Shown: positions 43,763-54,953 of the stretch, piece by piece
Layout: each line of letters starts with the position of its first letter
Numbering within the stretch: position 1 is the first letter of the stretch
From: Corinectria fuckeliana
Lineage: Eukaryota; Ascomycota; Sordariomycetes; Hypocreales; Nectriaceae
Direction: 5' to 3'
Assembly (NCBI GenBank): GCA_019137255.1
Contig: WPDH01000187.1
Span: 1-64,000, forward strand
Length of the DNA stretch: 64,000 nucleotides
Position numbers and translations under genes: made by a program
The notes under the pieces: model-generated
The model's input: the letters and a program-made list of their open reading frames with translations, nothing else
What the model was told of the DNA's origin: nothing
Databases searched by the model: none

Positions 43763-44627
43763 AACAGTGTGGTCCCGGCGTTTAGGTGTTGATGGCGCAA
43801 ATATACCAAATAAAACATCATTGTTGTCTTCAGCTTCCATCACGTCTCGCAATAAATTACAATTGCTTCGACCGCATCGTCTCTTTGTTCAACTGATATG
43901 TCTACTGGACAGTTTCAGCAACCAATGAACGTGGGAGTCAGCGACTCCATACAGGTACATACATCCCGCGCTGGATCTGCACAGTTGCGCAAATGTGACT
44001 GGCCATGAAAGTAGTCGTTCTTAATCCTTTCGTTTTAAATATCAGCGGGGGCAAGTCAATAAGTAAGAGGCAGTCCTCATACGTCCCACGGCTCCAGGGA
44101 GACAAAGCATAACCGCAAATCGTAGAGTAATATTGCACATGTTTTTTCAACTGTTACGAGCTCTATCAACTTCTGCTACCAACGAGCTCTATTCATTTTC
44201 CGGATTATCAGTCATTATCAACTAAAATTCACCCCCCGTACGTACAAACAGGGGGCCGTCCCTGGATCATCAGCATCAGGATAGAGTAAATCAACATGCT
44301 ATCCAACCCCTGCAGCCATGGCGCCTATTCTCCGTGTATCGAGTAGAACACATGCGTATATGATTCTGAGCTGGCAAGTTCCTTAGATTTTGGAGTCAGC
44401 CACTTCAATACGTCCTAACAGCGAAGTACAAACATACTATTCGTTCGGGGAAAGTTAAGGAACAGGATTTTGCATGTCACTAAAGATTAGAGTCCAGAAT
44501 AATATTGCATTATAAGCCAGCAGCCCCATGTGTCCATCTCTTATGATACAGTATATAAACTCGAGTCTCAAACACCCAAGCTTTAGGCGGTGCTGTTCTT
44601 TACACGAACAAACAGTTCCCTCCCCTT
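43763..44627. other. Spacer between convergent APC11 and CHK1
   Basis: An 865-bp AT-richer region between two 3' ends. No gene or RNA seen. Confidence 0.45.
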
Positions 44628-46500
44628 CTAAGCTTCCGGAACATACACGCCATCCTTGCATAGGATGACCACCTTTTTGAAGAAACGACGCCACTCCAGC
44701 GGATCACCCTTGATCTTGACGAAGCGCACGTCGAGCACCTCGGTGCCGTCCGGCAGTGGCTGCTTGTCGACCTGGATTTCGCCGTGCAGACTCTGCTGGC
44801 GGCCATCAACGGCTTTTACCTTGATGGTGGCGATGGGGTTGCTGCAGAGGGTCGGGGAGATGGGGGCAAGGGGGACGTTGAGTTGGTGGAGGGCGTCACT
44901 GAGCATCTGGATGATGTGGGCGGGTGGTACGGCGGAGAAGAAGCGGGTGAGGGCCTCGGGCGGGCAGATATCACGGAAGCGTCGGGCTTGTTGGGTAAGG
45001 GACATGGAGGGACCGGGCGTCTGAGAGAACTGTGACATGGAGGGTTCGTCGGCGAGGGAGTCGAGCATCATGCGGCGGGCATCAACAGCGCGAGGAGGCA
45101 CCGATGAAGCCGGGGCGGCCATAGAACGGAGCGCCGGGCGTTCCCAGTCCCACTCGTGGTCGGCGATGGGCACCTCTGGCTGAGTAGAGGAGAAACGGCC
45201 GGCGTTGAGGCCTGTGTCAACATCCATGCTGTCGCTCGAGGTCGGCTGAGAGGTGGTAGGCTTTTGGCTGAAGTCGATGCGGAGATTTTCGAGCATCTGT
45301 GTGGCAAGGTTGATAGGGTCGGTGACTCGTCCATCGGCGGAGAGGAGGCCATTGTGGCGAGTATACCAGGGGTGCTGGCGGACCTGGGCAAAGCTGAAGC
45401 GCTTTGCAGGATCGATGGACATCATGCCGCGAAGCAAAGACAGGGCTTCGGCTGGTAATCTATCCCACAGGGCGTCGGAACTGCGGCCGGAGTGGCGAGC
45501 ATACTCTTGGAACTCCCAGCTGCTCTGCGACGGCTCGTCCCAAGGCGTGTTGCCAACCAGCAAGACGAAGAGAATAACTCCGCAGGACCAGACATCGACC
45601 AGATCGGGGGAGTACTTGGTAGTGCTAGGCGATCTTTTATCGGCACGGCCGCAGGCGAGGATCTCGGGAGCAATATAAGGGGGGCTGCCGCAGAGCGTCG
45701 AGCTCAGCTTGCGCTGGCCTTTGTACTCGAACATGGTAGCCATACCAAAGTCAGCAAGCTTCAGAGAACCATCCTGAGAGAGGAGGATGTTCTCTGGCTT
45801 GAGGTCGCGGTGAGCAACTCCCTTGGAGTGCATGAAGCTGACGCCGCCAACGAGCTGGACGAAGTAAACCTGGGCAATGTCCTCGCGCACACCAACGTCG
45901 GCTTCGATTTTGTCAAAGAGGTCGCCGCCCTCGGCGTACTCCATGGCGATCCAACGCCAGATGGTGTCTTCGCCAGAGGCAAACCACTCGATGATGTTTG
46001 GGTGCTGGCCGATATGAGAGTGCAGCGAGACCTCCATGGCCAGCTGCTTGGCGGAGATGCGGCCATGTTTCACAGCGTAGCCCTTGTGGATGAGCTTGAC
46101 GGCGAAGACGGGTGACTGCGAGTCAAGAGGTATGGCCTTTTTTATGCTAAATCGTAGGTGTTAACAGGCGACTTTACTTCCCTTTTTCTCGAGTATTTCT
46201 TCTGGGGGGAGCAGCGGTGTGAACTAACGAGGCATAGGCACCACGGCCAACGGTCTTTGATATAATGCGAAAGGGGAGGTCCCTCGGCAGAGGATCTAGC
46301 TGCGACTGTGACATGTGAAAGAGTGAGAGCTTAGCAAGACTGGTGACCCAAGTAGAAAGAAAAAAGGAGACACGATGCTGGCATTGCTCTCATGACGATG
46401 ATGTTCACGACTGCAGTTGACGTTGCGTGAAAGCAGCCCGCTAACCAGGTTCACAATTGCTCCCCTAGGAGCATGAGGAAAGAAAAACAAGACTCACCAT
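44628..46500 (-). CDS. CHK1: DNA-damage checkpoint kinase Chk1
   Basis: Exons 46498-46500, 46229-46305 and 44628-46146 give 532 aa. The first coding exon is only the ATG, immediately followed by GTGAGT. The serine/threonine kinase domain (about 12-280) has the glycine loop GRGAYAS at 21-27, K44 in FAVK, HRDLKPEN with D141, DFG at 159-161 and PPYIAPE near 182-188. The regulatory C-terminus is a KA1-like domain (about 425-530: ARRFRDICPPEALTRFF, VDKQPLPDGTEVLDVRFVKIKG, WRRFFKKVV). Chk1 arrests mitotic entry when replication or DNA is damaged. It shares a 760-bp divergent promoter with UBC11. Starting at Met52 instead would remove the ATP-binding loop. Confidence 0.94.
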
Positions 46501-47260
46501 GATAACAGCCAGGGTGAATTGCAACCCTTGCCTTGGCCTATGGATTTATGCAGGTCGTGTCGCGAACCCAGCACCGTCTCAATAGTTTGGTCGGTTGGTT
46601 GGATCTCGACAATTCGTCATGGACGGGCTTTACTAGTCAAGCGTGAGTGGTCGCGTCCATCGCGTCCGAACCGCGTAAAGCCGCCGGGTTGTTGCTCGGT
46701 GGGCGACACCCCTGAGCGGCCCGAAAATGGATGCCTCGGTGCCCTGAAAAGCGCCGTGGTCCAGTTGATGCTGTAGGGGTCGCGGTGGTGGTTGCCCCAC
46801 GTTTCAGCGCCCCTGGCAGCCGGTGGCATCTATTGGCCGGGGTGCGCCTTTCTGTCTTTCGTTGCTGCGGTAAACACTCGAGCCTTGTCTCCCATCACAA
46901 CGCCATTCAACCCACTGCTTCGCACGCGATTCACTTCCTGTCGCATCCCGAACCAACCAAGACAACCTACCCGTCGCGTCAACTACACTCACTGGAAGAC
47001 CCTTTAACCTCCTTCTCTCCTCCCCGCCGCCACCGGTTTTTGACCTTCCTTCCGTCTTCCTTCCGTCTTCCTTCACTACACCTATCTATCATCCACAACC
47101 GCCCACTTCACTTCTTTCCGGTTGCGGAACTAGTACCCTGTGTACATACAGTTCCCCCATCACCGCCACTCTTTGTCTTAGTACTAAGTTTGCATCGCGC
47201 ATCTCGTCAGAACTCGCACTTCTCTCCCACAAAGCCCTTGCATCTACAACAATATTTCCA
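46501..47260. other. Divergent promoter CHK1 / UBC11
   Basis: A 760-bp shared upstream region. Three CGCGT words are clustered at 46652-46676; the UBC11 side is pyrimidine-rich. Confidence 0.5.
46652..46676. promoter_or_regulatory. Cluster of three CGCGT (MCB-like) words
   Basis: CGCGT occurs at 46652-46656, 46661-46665 and 46672-46676, about 9-11 bp apart (one DNA turn). The ACGCGT/CGCGT core is the yeast MBF site that drives G1/S genes. The cluster sits 152 bp upstream of the CHK1 start and 585 bp upstream of UBC11. Functional use here is inferred. Confidence 0.4.
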
Positions 47261-47926
47261 ATGGATTACGCCATGGAAGACACCCAGAACGCCGCCCCCG
47301 GCAGCGTCCAGGCCGCTAAGCTCAACACCGGTAGCAAAGCCCCCGACTCCCAGAGCACCACCAAGAGGTTCGTCGGCGCAAACCATCCAACAATCTAGTT
47401 GCATGCGATGCTAACTCACATTAGACTGCAGACCGAACTGATGCAGCTCATGACCTCGCCCGCTCCAGGCGTCTCGGCCTTCCCCTCGGCTGATGGCAAC
47501 CTCCTCTCGTGGACCGCCACCATCAAGGGGCCCGACGACACTCCCTACGCCGGTCTCACCTTTAAGCTCAGCTTCGCCTTCCCCTCCAACTACCCGTATG
47601 CCGCGCCTACCGTCCTCTTCAAGACGCCCATCTACCACCCCAACGTTGACTTCTCCGGACGCATCTGCTTGGACATCCTCAAGGACAAGTGGACCGCCGC
47701 CTACAACATCCAGACTGTCCTCCTGAGTTTGCAGAGCTTGCTCGGCGAGCCCAACAAGTAAGCAAATCTTCCCTCAAACCGCCACTCCGCTTAGATGTAA
47801 CATGACGCTGACCACCCGCAAAGCGCTTCCCCTCTGAACGGCGAGGCCGCGGAGCTCTGGGAAAAGGACGCCGAGGAGTTCAAGAAGAAGGTCCTCGGAA
47901 GACACCGCGATGTCGATGACGAGTAA
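47261..47926 (+). CDS. UBC11: Ubiquitin-conjugating enzyme E2, UBE2C/Ubc11 type
   Basis: Three exons (47261-47367, 47425-47757, 47824-47926) give 180 aa, the size of human UBE2C. This E2 starts ubiquitin chains on APC/C substrates. The N-terminal 35-residue Ala/Ser/Thr-rich extension is typical of the UBE2C class. The UBC fold follows (LQTELMQLM, LLSWTATIKGPDDTPYAG, FPSNYPYAAPTVLFKTPIYHPN), with active-site C117 in SGRICLDILKDKW. The last exon gives NASPLNGEAAELW and a basic/acidic tail. Together with the UBE2C-type N-terminus, the TAAYNIQTVLLSLQSLL segment separates it from Ubc4/Ubc13 classes. Confidence 0.94.
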
Positions 47927-48319
47927 TGGGCACGGTCTGTGTTTACGCATTTGATTGAATAGGAGAATTGGAGTCCTTGGTGCATAGCTTGTTTTAGTGG
48001 ATTGTTAGGGACACAGGGCTGTACGGCATTTCTGAGACTGGCAGCAAGGTGGTTAATCATAGGGTCAGAATCAATAGACCGTAGTCGATGGCATACCCTA
48101 TCGACTGTTCGATAAATCCACGGCCACTACTTCCAAACAGATGATTCGCCCCGAACCATTTCCAGTCCACTTCACGCCGAGGCACCAATTCATTGTCGTT
48201 GGCTTGTAAAGCTTGTATCACATTTCCCTCTGTATTTTCAGCGTGAAAGAGCTAGAATGCCGAATGCAACTCCGAAAGCCATGCCACCTAGAACCTGTCC
48301 CAAGAGAAACTTTTTTTAT
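47927..48319. other. Spacer between convergent UBC11 and RPL31
   Basis: 393 bp between two 3' ends. Nothing further seen. Confidence 0.45.
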
Positions 48320-48859
48320 TTATTCCTCAACGACAACCGTAGGGAGGCCCTTGGGGTCCTTAACGTTGACAGCCTGAACGTAGCTGTACAGCTTCTCCTT
48401 GGCACCCTCCTCGTCGTTTCGTCGTCGGGAAATTCGCACGCGCAGTCGGTAGGGAACACCCTTAACACCGCACTCCCAGACCTTCTTGTTGAGCTGGGGG
48501 TCGACACGGACATCAGTGGTACCCTAGATGGATGTTAGCACAGTTCGCCCTTCTGACGAATTCGCCTGCTCCAATCGTCCCGAGGTCGATGGACACAGCG
48601 TTCGAGGGGGGTCCGTACCATGGCCTGGAAGGCAAAGGCCTTGATCTCCTTGATGGCACGGGGAGCGCGCTTCTTGAAGGTAACGCCGTGCATCTTCAAA
48701 TCCGTCAGCATTTTGCTCTCTGTCATGGATAGCTCCGTTCTACGAGCTCCTCCTGTCGAGGCAACGTACCCTCTTGTGCATGTGGATGGTGTACTCGCGG
48801 GCGACGACATCCGCAATAGCGGAGCGCTGAGTCTTGCCAGAGGGCTTCTTGGACGACAT
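48320..48859 (-). CDS. RPL31: 60S ribosomal protein L31 (eL31)
   Basis: Three exons (48770-48859, 48619-48693, 48320-48523) give 122 aa with phase-0 junctions. It is a large-subunit protein at the rim of the exit tunnel. Signatures are DVVAREYTIHMHKR, GVTFKKRAPRAIKEIKAFAFQAM, TTDVRVDPQLNKKVWECGVKGVPYRLRVRISRRRN and the end YVQAVNVKDPKGLPTVVVEE. Yeast L31 aligns over the whole length from memory. An AATAAA-like tract overlaps and follows the stop. Neither intron shows snoRNA boxes. Confidence 0.96.
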
Positions 48860-49563
48860 GGCTGGTCTCGTTGTCAGTGTCTCGTTGCGGAAAAGCGGTG
48901 GTGAGGGCGCAAGGGTCGAGGCGCTCGTGATCTCTAGAGCGAGAGGCTGGTAGAGGAGAGGATTATAGTCGGGGTTCGTACCTGCGGATCGTCTTCTCGG
49001 TCTGGCGATGAGGAGGGTGTTGATGTCGAATACCAAATTCCCACAAAATCTTTGTGCGTAGGGCAGGCTCGAAATTCCTCGGTGGGGGTAGCGAGCCAAT
49101 AGGGCATCCTCGTGCAGCCCATCTATCAGATCACGTGATACAGCAGAGGGACCCACATGCAGCCTCACGTTAAACGTAACTAGGCTTAGGATGAGTTTGA
49201 TGATTGCTCCACGTCGTGCTGGGCTGTCAAGCTGTTTACCGTGAAGCACCTCGCCGTCACCTGCATTCCAAAGTCGACATTCCAACAGCCACTACGGCAA
49301 GGCACCCCAACTCCCGCGCTTTTGCGCCCTCCTTCTCTCTTTACTCACCAGGATCGATATATCCGAGAGACACCTACGCGAGCTGTATTCCGTACACGAG
49401 ACATAGTCCTGGTATCAACCAGCCAGGGGCAATCGCGTGAACGAGCACTTCGTCATCACAGTAGCGCAACTGTCGGCAGCTGGTGTTTCTCGTCTCGAGC
49501 GTTGAAACCTTTATCTTGCATTCTTCAACAATCATTCAAAAGTGACCCGGTACCTTGCAGCGC
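48860..49563. other. Divergent promoter RPL31 / RAX1-like
   Basis: A 704-bp spacer with TCACGTGA at 49131-49138. No gene seen. Confidence 0.45.
49131..49138. promoter_or_regulatory. TCACGTGA palindrome (Cbf1-type site)
   Basis: A perfect 8-bp palindrome 272 bp upstream of RPL31. Cbf1 binds this word, and in several non-Saccharomyces yeasts it helps control ribosomal-protein genes. Use in this organism is inferred. Confidence 0.4.
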
Positions 49564-50778
49564 ATGATGGCCGACCACCAACCCATCACGACGACGGCGA
49601 CGCCATCGCCTCAGCCCGATCTAACGAGAAACCGACTCCCAACTTTGTTCGAGGTGCTGAGCCGGCGCACGCTGCCCCCAGTCGACCTTTTCTCATTCTA
49701 TATCTACATGCGGGATCAGCAAAGATCCGTCGACTACCTTGATTTCTGGTGAGTTTCCGAGAAGCGCGTCATGTTGCCGCTGCTCAATGACTGACTGTCT
49801 ACCAGGCTGGACGTGGCTCAGCACATGTCGCTATGTCGTCACTACGTTCGCGAGCTCCGACGCTCTGTGCTCATCGGGACCCCCGATATGGATAAGTCAG
49901 GCTCTAAGAGGTCATCGCAAATCCTGGAGAACATCGGCGACTTGGAACCTCGCATTGCGGGTCCCTCAATGTATTCGACCGAGAAGGACAAGCACCAAGA
50001 TGGTCAGCTCTCCGCCTTCCTCCGTGAAGACCAGGGCCACGACTCGTCGCAAAGTGCCTCCGGACATGTTCGACCAAGCCCCCAGTTCAGCAACTCCCAT
50101 GACATTACGACCGACTCCAACTCCCCGGCTCATACTGTCGCGCGACAAGATATCCGAGCATCGGCAGAGAAGATCCTATTCACGTTTTTAATGCCCGGCG
50201 CTGAGCGAGAAATCACCCTCCCTGGGTCCGTCACGCAAGACGTTACCACAGCTATCGAAGAGCTTGGTCGCGATGACCCGGAAGTGTTTGATGTAGCCAA
50301 GGACTATGTGTTCCAAGCTATGGAGCGAGACGCGTTCCCGGGATTTCTAAGGATGAAGGCGCTCGGCAACTTGATCCCCCCAACGCTTATTATGAGACTC
50401 ATCGTGGGTCTAATTGCTATGTTCGGGGCTTTCTGGGCCGCTTTTGTCCTAATTTTCCTCGACAAATCTCGTTCAACCAAGTGCTGGGTAAGCGATTTGC
50501 CCCATATGACTATCACCAAGTACGGGACTAACGCGCCATAGCTGATCTTACCCTTCACCGTCGGTGTCTATTTCCTTTCGTCTTACCAATATTCGCTTGA
50601 TCCTATCATGGCCCTAGTCGGCTACAGCGAATACACTCCCTTCAACTTCTCCCGTATCCGCGAGCCTTTTGTCCGCAAGCTCCTCGCCAAGCGAGCTCTC
50701 ATGGTCCTAGCCATGACCTTCCTCATCGATGCTGCCCTCTGCATCCTATTCATTCTCGTTCCCGGCAAGCGCTTGTGA
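49564..50778 (+). CDS. RGS-domain membrane protein, Rax1-like
   Basis: Three exons (49564-49748, 49806-50487, 50542-50778) give 367 aa. The N-terminal part (about 25-250) is an RGS-like domain split by a Ser-rich insert: LPTLFEVLSRRTLPPVDLFSFYIYMRD, SVDYLDFWLDVAQHM, then SAEKILFTFLMPGAEREITLP and PEVFDVAKDYVFQAMERDAFPGFLRMKA. Three hydrophobic segments follow, at about 256-280, 290-308 and 339-361. An RGS domain joined to C-terminal membrane segments is the layout of yeast Rax1, which marks bud sites; filamentous-fungal relatives affect polarity and G-protein signalling. Whether this RGS domain acts on a G-alpha is unknown. I used the first of two consecutive ATGs. Confidence 0.88.
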
Positions 50779-51243
50779 GCGAGCACTCTGGGTTCTTGCC
50801 GTGGCCAATGATGCAGGCTGTTACTGGTCTCCCAGTTTCTTTTGATACCCCGCCGTCTCCGTGAGATGATTTTTGGGAGGGTAGTTTTTACGACCGTCAT
50901 GATTTTTGAGTGTTTGTTTTTGACAACAATACCACATTGCCTAGTAAGAAGGCAGTGGGGGTCTTTTCGCGGGCTGTGGCGTCGGACTTTTCATTTTTTT
51001 TGTACCATCTAGGGACTGTATGTAGATTATTCACACTCGATCCAGAGCTTCGGACCTGCATCTCGAAGTTTCTGGTTACGGCTTTTTATATCCTTTAGGA
51101 GTTGGGGATAAAGCAATGATGGAAATCGGCACTTTGTACTAATTGAGCTTAACAGACTGGCGTTATGTCGTCTTATTACATTCATGGTTCTTCGTAATGT
51201 GCTTTTGGTGTCTATCGTTTACACAGGTAGCGGGTTTATCCCC
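50779..51243. other. Spacer between convergent RAX1-like and CSN7
   Basis: 465 bp between two 3' ends. No gene or RNA seen. Confidence 0.45.
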
Positions 51244-52116
51244 CTACATCTTACGCTTGTTGGCTCGCTCCTCGGGCTCATCCACGTCCATGCTCTCGTT
51301 GTCGACCAAGTTGCCCATGTCCATAACCGGCCGCTTGTTAAACTGTCTCCGAGAGACCATATCCCGCGTCGGGCCGGCTACTTCGTACTTCTTACCGCCT
51401 TCCGGGGCATCGGCCATTAGTTGTTGGAGCTTATCGCCAGCGACTCGCTGGTCCCGCTGCCGCACAGCGGCCGCGGTTCGGATCTCCTTCATCTGGTCCT
51501 CAAGGTCCCCGAGTGTAGACGTGCAGCGGTCAGCCCACGTACTGAGGGCGGAGATCATGTCGGGGATGGCACCAGGGGGCAGGTCCCGTAAGGGCGCTAC
51601 GCTCGAGACTTGGACTGCAGCGCGGGCGGGGTCCAGCGTAGCGTGCAAGAGGCCGGCGTATACGGCAGATATGACCAGAGCCTCGAGGTCCCGAGCATCG
51701 GGGAGGTCTAGGGCCGTCTGGAGGGCGTCGTAAGAAAGGTTCTGGCGGTCGCGGGCGAGGGCGAGGAGGGAGAGCTGGCGCAACTTGCGGGCCTGGGCAT
51801 CGGCGAGTGGAGGCAGGCCCGGGGTGCTGCGGTAGGTAGCATACGTGCCGTGGGAGAAGATTTGGAGGAGCGTGAGGTGTGGTGCGGTGTCGGGCGAGGA
51901 CGCGAGGGACTGGATGGCGGGTGTGTCGAGGAGTTCCGCGAAGAGGAAGGCGTTTGGCGCTGAGGTGGCGCGGGTCACTAGATCGATGGCAGCTCGAGGA
52001 GAGGTGGCCGATTTAGAGAGCGCGAGGAATGGCTAAAGGAGGTCAGAGGAGTGAGCATGCAATGCAAGCATCTAGGAGCGTACCTCGAGAGCGTTGAGAG
52101 CCTTGGTCTGCTCCAT
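51244..52116 (-). CDS. CSN7: COP9 signalosome subunit 7 (PCI protein)
   Basis: Two exons (52084-52116, 51244-52032) give 273 aa, near the fungal CsnG size. The COP9 signalosome removes Nedd8 from cullins and so controls cullin-RING ligases; in fungi it affects development. The first exon encodes MEQTKALNALE. Helical repeats follow (PFLALSKSATSPRAAIDLV, FAELLDTPAIQSLA, LTLLQIFSHGTYATYRS), then the PCI winged helix (RKLRQLSLLALARDRQNLSYDALQTALDL, DLEALVISAVYAGLLHATLD). The C-terminus is a coiled coil plus acidic/basic tail (ESMDVDEPEERANKRKM). The ATYR and KLRQLSLLALA elements fit CSN7. An eIF3m-like PCI protein is less likely on length. Confidence 0.9.
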
Positions 52117-54953
52117 GGTGGGCAAGCGTGCAGGCGTGCCGCCTCGCGGGGGTGAAGGACGTGGAGACAATGTCCAAAGGGTGCCAGGTCTGTAAAAAAG
52201 AGCCTGCCCAAGCGGTAGGTACTTTGAAGGCAGCAAAGCCAAGAGCCCTTGCGCGGGAGAGTGTCGGCAAAGGGCAATGGTTGTATGTTGGATGTAGAAA
52301 CCTAGATGCTGATGGAGCTCGTTTGGAGGTGAGGCTGGAGCAGGCAAGCAAGCAGCTGTGGCGTGCGCGGGGCTCTGGCGGGTGTGCCGTTGGTGGGCAA
52401 GTGGGGCCGGGTTTGGTGCATTGTGGGGTACCAGTTTTCAGTGACGTTAGCAGGTCGCTTACCCTACAGCATCTGGGGAGAAAAGCGTGGACTTGGGCTT
52501 TGTGGGGGTGAACGTGCTGGTTGTGCAGTTTTGATTTTTGAACATTGTGATTGTTCGTCTTTTCTAGGTGTATTTGAGTTGTAGATATGCTTATTCTTCG
52601 TCGGAGATGTCATTCGACGTCCGTCTGATATCGTACCCACAAACCACAAGGCGAAGATGCCATTGCAGAATACTAGCCACGAACCAGAAGCGATTCATGT
52701 CCGTCATTATCATTATCAGGATGGGTATTCAGAAACGGGCGAGGCTATGAAGTCGAAGATGGTTGAGTCACATTTGTTAGGTCCCATCCAGCGTCACTTG
52801 CAGAAGCTTACGGCAGCGTGGTAAGTTGAGCCCCATGTTCCCGTATCATGTGCCTAGAATTGGAGAATCAAAGCTATCGTGGGAATGAAATGGATGGTGT
52901 TGGTTGGCCTCTTCCAGGGTAAAAATATGGATACGCTCTTGGTTCTTCATACGTCGCCAGTAGGGGGTCTACAAAGTCCTTCAACCCAAGCAGGAGAAAT
53001 GCGAGCCAGATTTGTGGCCTGATTCGCAGACAATACGAGCTTTCAGATATTAGAAAGGTGAGAAATGCAATACGAAGTGGCTCGGACGAAGGAGTTGGTG
53101 TTGACCCCAAGCCTCATCTCACGTGTACCACGCAATACGAAGGTGTAGATGGGATGGGCTCTGTTAGGATACCCCGAAATGATGACTTACATACTTAGCT
53201 TAGTAGTAGCCATACCTAAACGCCGGAACGGGTGAGATCCGGGTGAGGTTAGATATCTTATTTCACGTACTTCGTACGTACATCTAGTAACACGTCAGCA
53301 CACCACCCGCGGCCGGTAAGACGTTTTGTCCAAGCAGACAAAACCATGGGCGACGAGCCGTAATTCACAGACAACGATCGGCAGTTCGTGTACTCGTAGC
53401 TTGCAACATAGTATTGCCGGAACCTGGGGCTAGGTCCTTCATGGCCGTCCGGTGGGCCTTAGTGTCAATAGCCTCATGAGGAACTGCTAGAAGTGAGGGT
53501 GCGTGAATGGAGATCGGCAGTTGCGTCTTGCAGACCAGGCCATGGCGTAATCGTGGGGGGAGATTGGGACCGGACGCAGTTCGGACGTGGTGTTTGTTGT
53601 CCTCTTTTGCAAACGAGGCTGACAAGAAGAGAACGGTCAAGTATAAAGATGGATGCAAGGCCGCATGAGGGGGGGGGGTACGATCTCGCCTTGAATCGCA
53701 GCTGTAGATTTGTCGAGATCCATCCTTGCAGTCGCATCCACCGTTCCCACCACCACCACTACGTACCACCACCGACGCAGCAACGGCACGGCCACGGCCG
53801 CGCGGAGCCAATCGTATTTTAAGATCAAGCCCGGGCGTCTCACCCCGACTGCCCCCGTCGGAGAGTTCCGCGGATTCCCGCTTTGTCCCCTCCGTGTTTC
53901 CCTCTGGGGGCTTCCTGGCTTCATCGGCGTCGCAGCCCGTCCGAGCTTGCAGCTGTATCAGCGGGCGTGTCAGTGAGGGTTGGCCTGGACTGTCCAAACA
54001 GAGGCCAGAATAGCAAATAATCGCGCCCCCGGTCTGCCGCCGAATGACACACGCTTCAAGCCTCTCAACAGCCCGCAGCGGGCGTCTACAGCATCTCCTT
54101 TTTGTTGCAATCATTTTCCCCTTCCCTTTCTCTTTTTCTTTCCCTTTCCCTTCCTGCGGAGTACATACAAACATATTCCATATTAGTTATTGGGACAGCG
54201 CTTCGCTTGCTCTGGCAGCACTGGAGCTTTCCGACCTGCAACTCCCAGCTCCCGGATAATCCACCAACGGGAAGCCCCTGCCGCAGCTTGTGACAGGCCC
54301 CTTCGGGGTCTCACGCCCTGCCAAAGAGTTCAAGCGGGAGACTAGAGATTTCCTCGCCCGGTAAAGACCCCTAATCTAGCAGCATCCCCCAGAAGCGAGC
54401 TGCGAAGCCGACCCTCCGAAGCCTGTATCTTCGCCAAGTCTCCGTCTCTGTTACAGACTTGCAGACCTACAAAGATTACAGCTGGTGAGCCTCCTTCCCC
54501 ATCAAGAGCCGAGATCCTGTTTCGTCTCATCTCATCTCATCTATATCCCGGGCGTCTGCGTTATTTTTCTTTACAAAGCATTTTCCACTTCTTTGTTTCT
54601 TCTCTTTCTCATTCCGCTTTCAGCTGACCAACGAACCCCCCGTTTCTTAGCCTCGATTATTAAAGCCCTCCCCCCGAAGCCGGTCTTCGAAGGGTACATC
54701 CATCCGTTGGCGCCATTAGTCCATATCGTCAGATTTATTTAATTATCTGATCCGGCCTTTCCCTTCTCTCGCTAGTTCGTGATCGCCACGGCTGCGCCAG
54801 CGCAATACGTCCGCATACATAACGACGCCATCCCCACGACATGCTCGCGCCTGGACGATAGCGAGGGACCGACGACGAGAACCACACGAACGCCCCGACG
54901 ACAAGGCGAAGCCCCCCGGAGAGGTCCACCACAAGCCGAGGGTAGCAGGTGAA
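52117..54953. other. Long spacer between CSN7 and copper ATPase
   Basis: About 2.8 kb. A 269-codon minus-strand frame (53365-54174) is open but reads as low-complexity, non-protein-like sequence, and I left it out. TACTTCGTA lies at about 53269-53277. The last 500 bp before the ATPase start is pyrimidine-rich leader DNA. Confidence 0.5.

Noticed and set aside
45492..46115. 207-codon plus-strand frame
   Set aside because: Antisense to the CHK1 kinase domain, which is unmistakable on the other strand.
53365..54174. 269-codon minus-strand frame
   Set aside because: Low-complexity and Arg/Gly-rich, without hydrophobic-core pattern, domain or good start context; it reads like noncoding GC-rich DNA.
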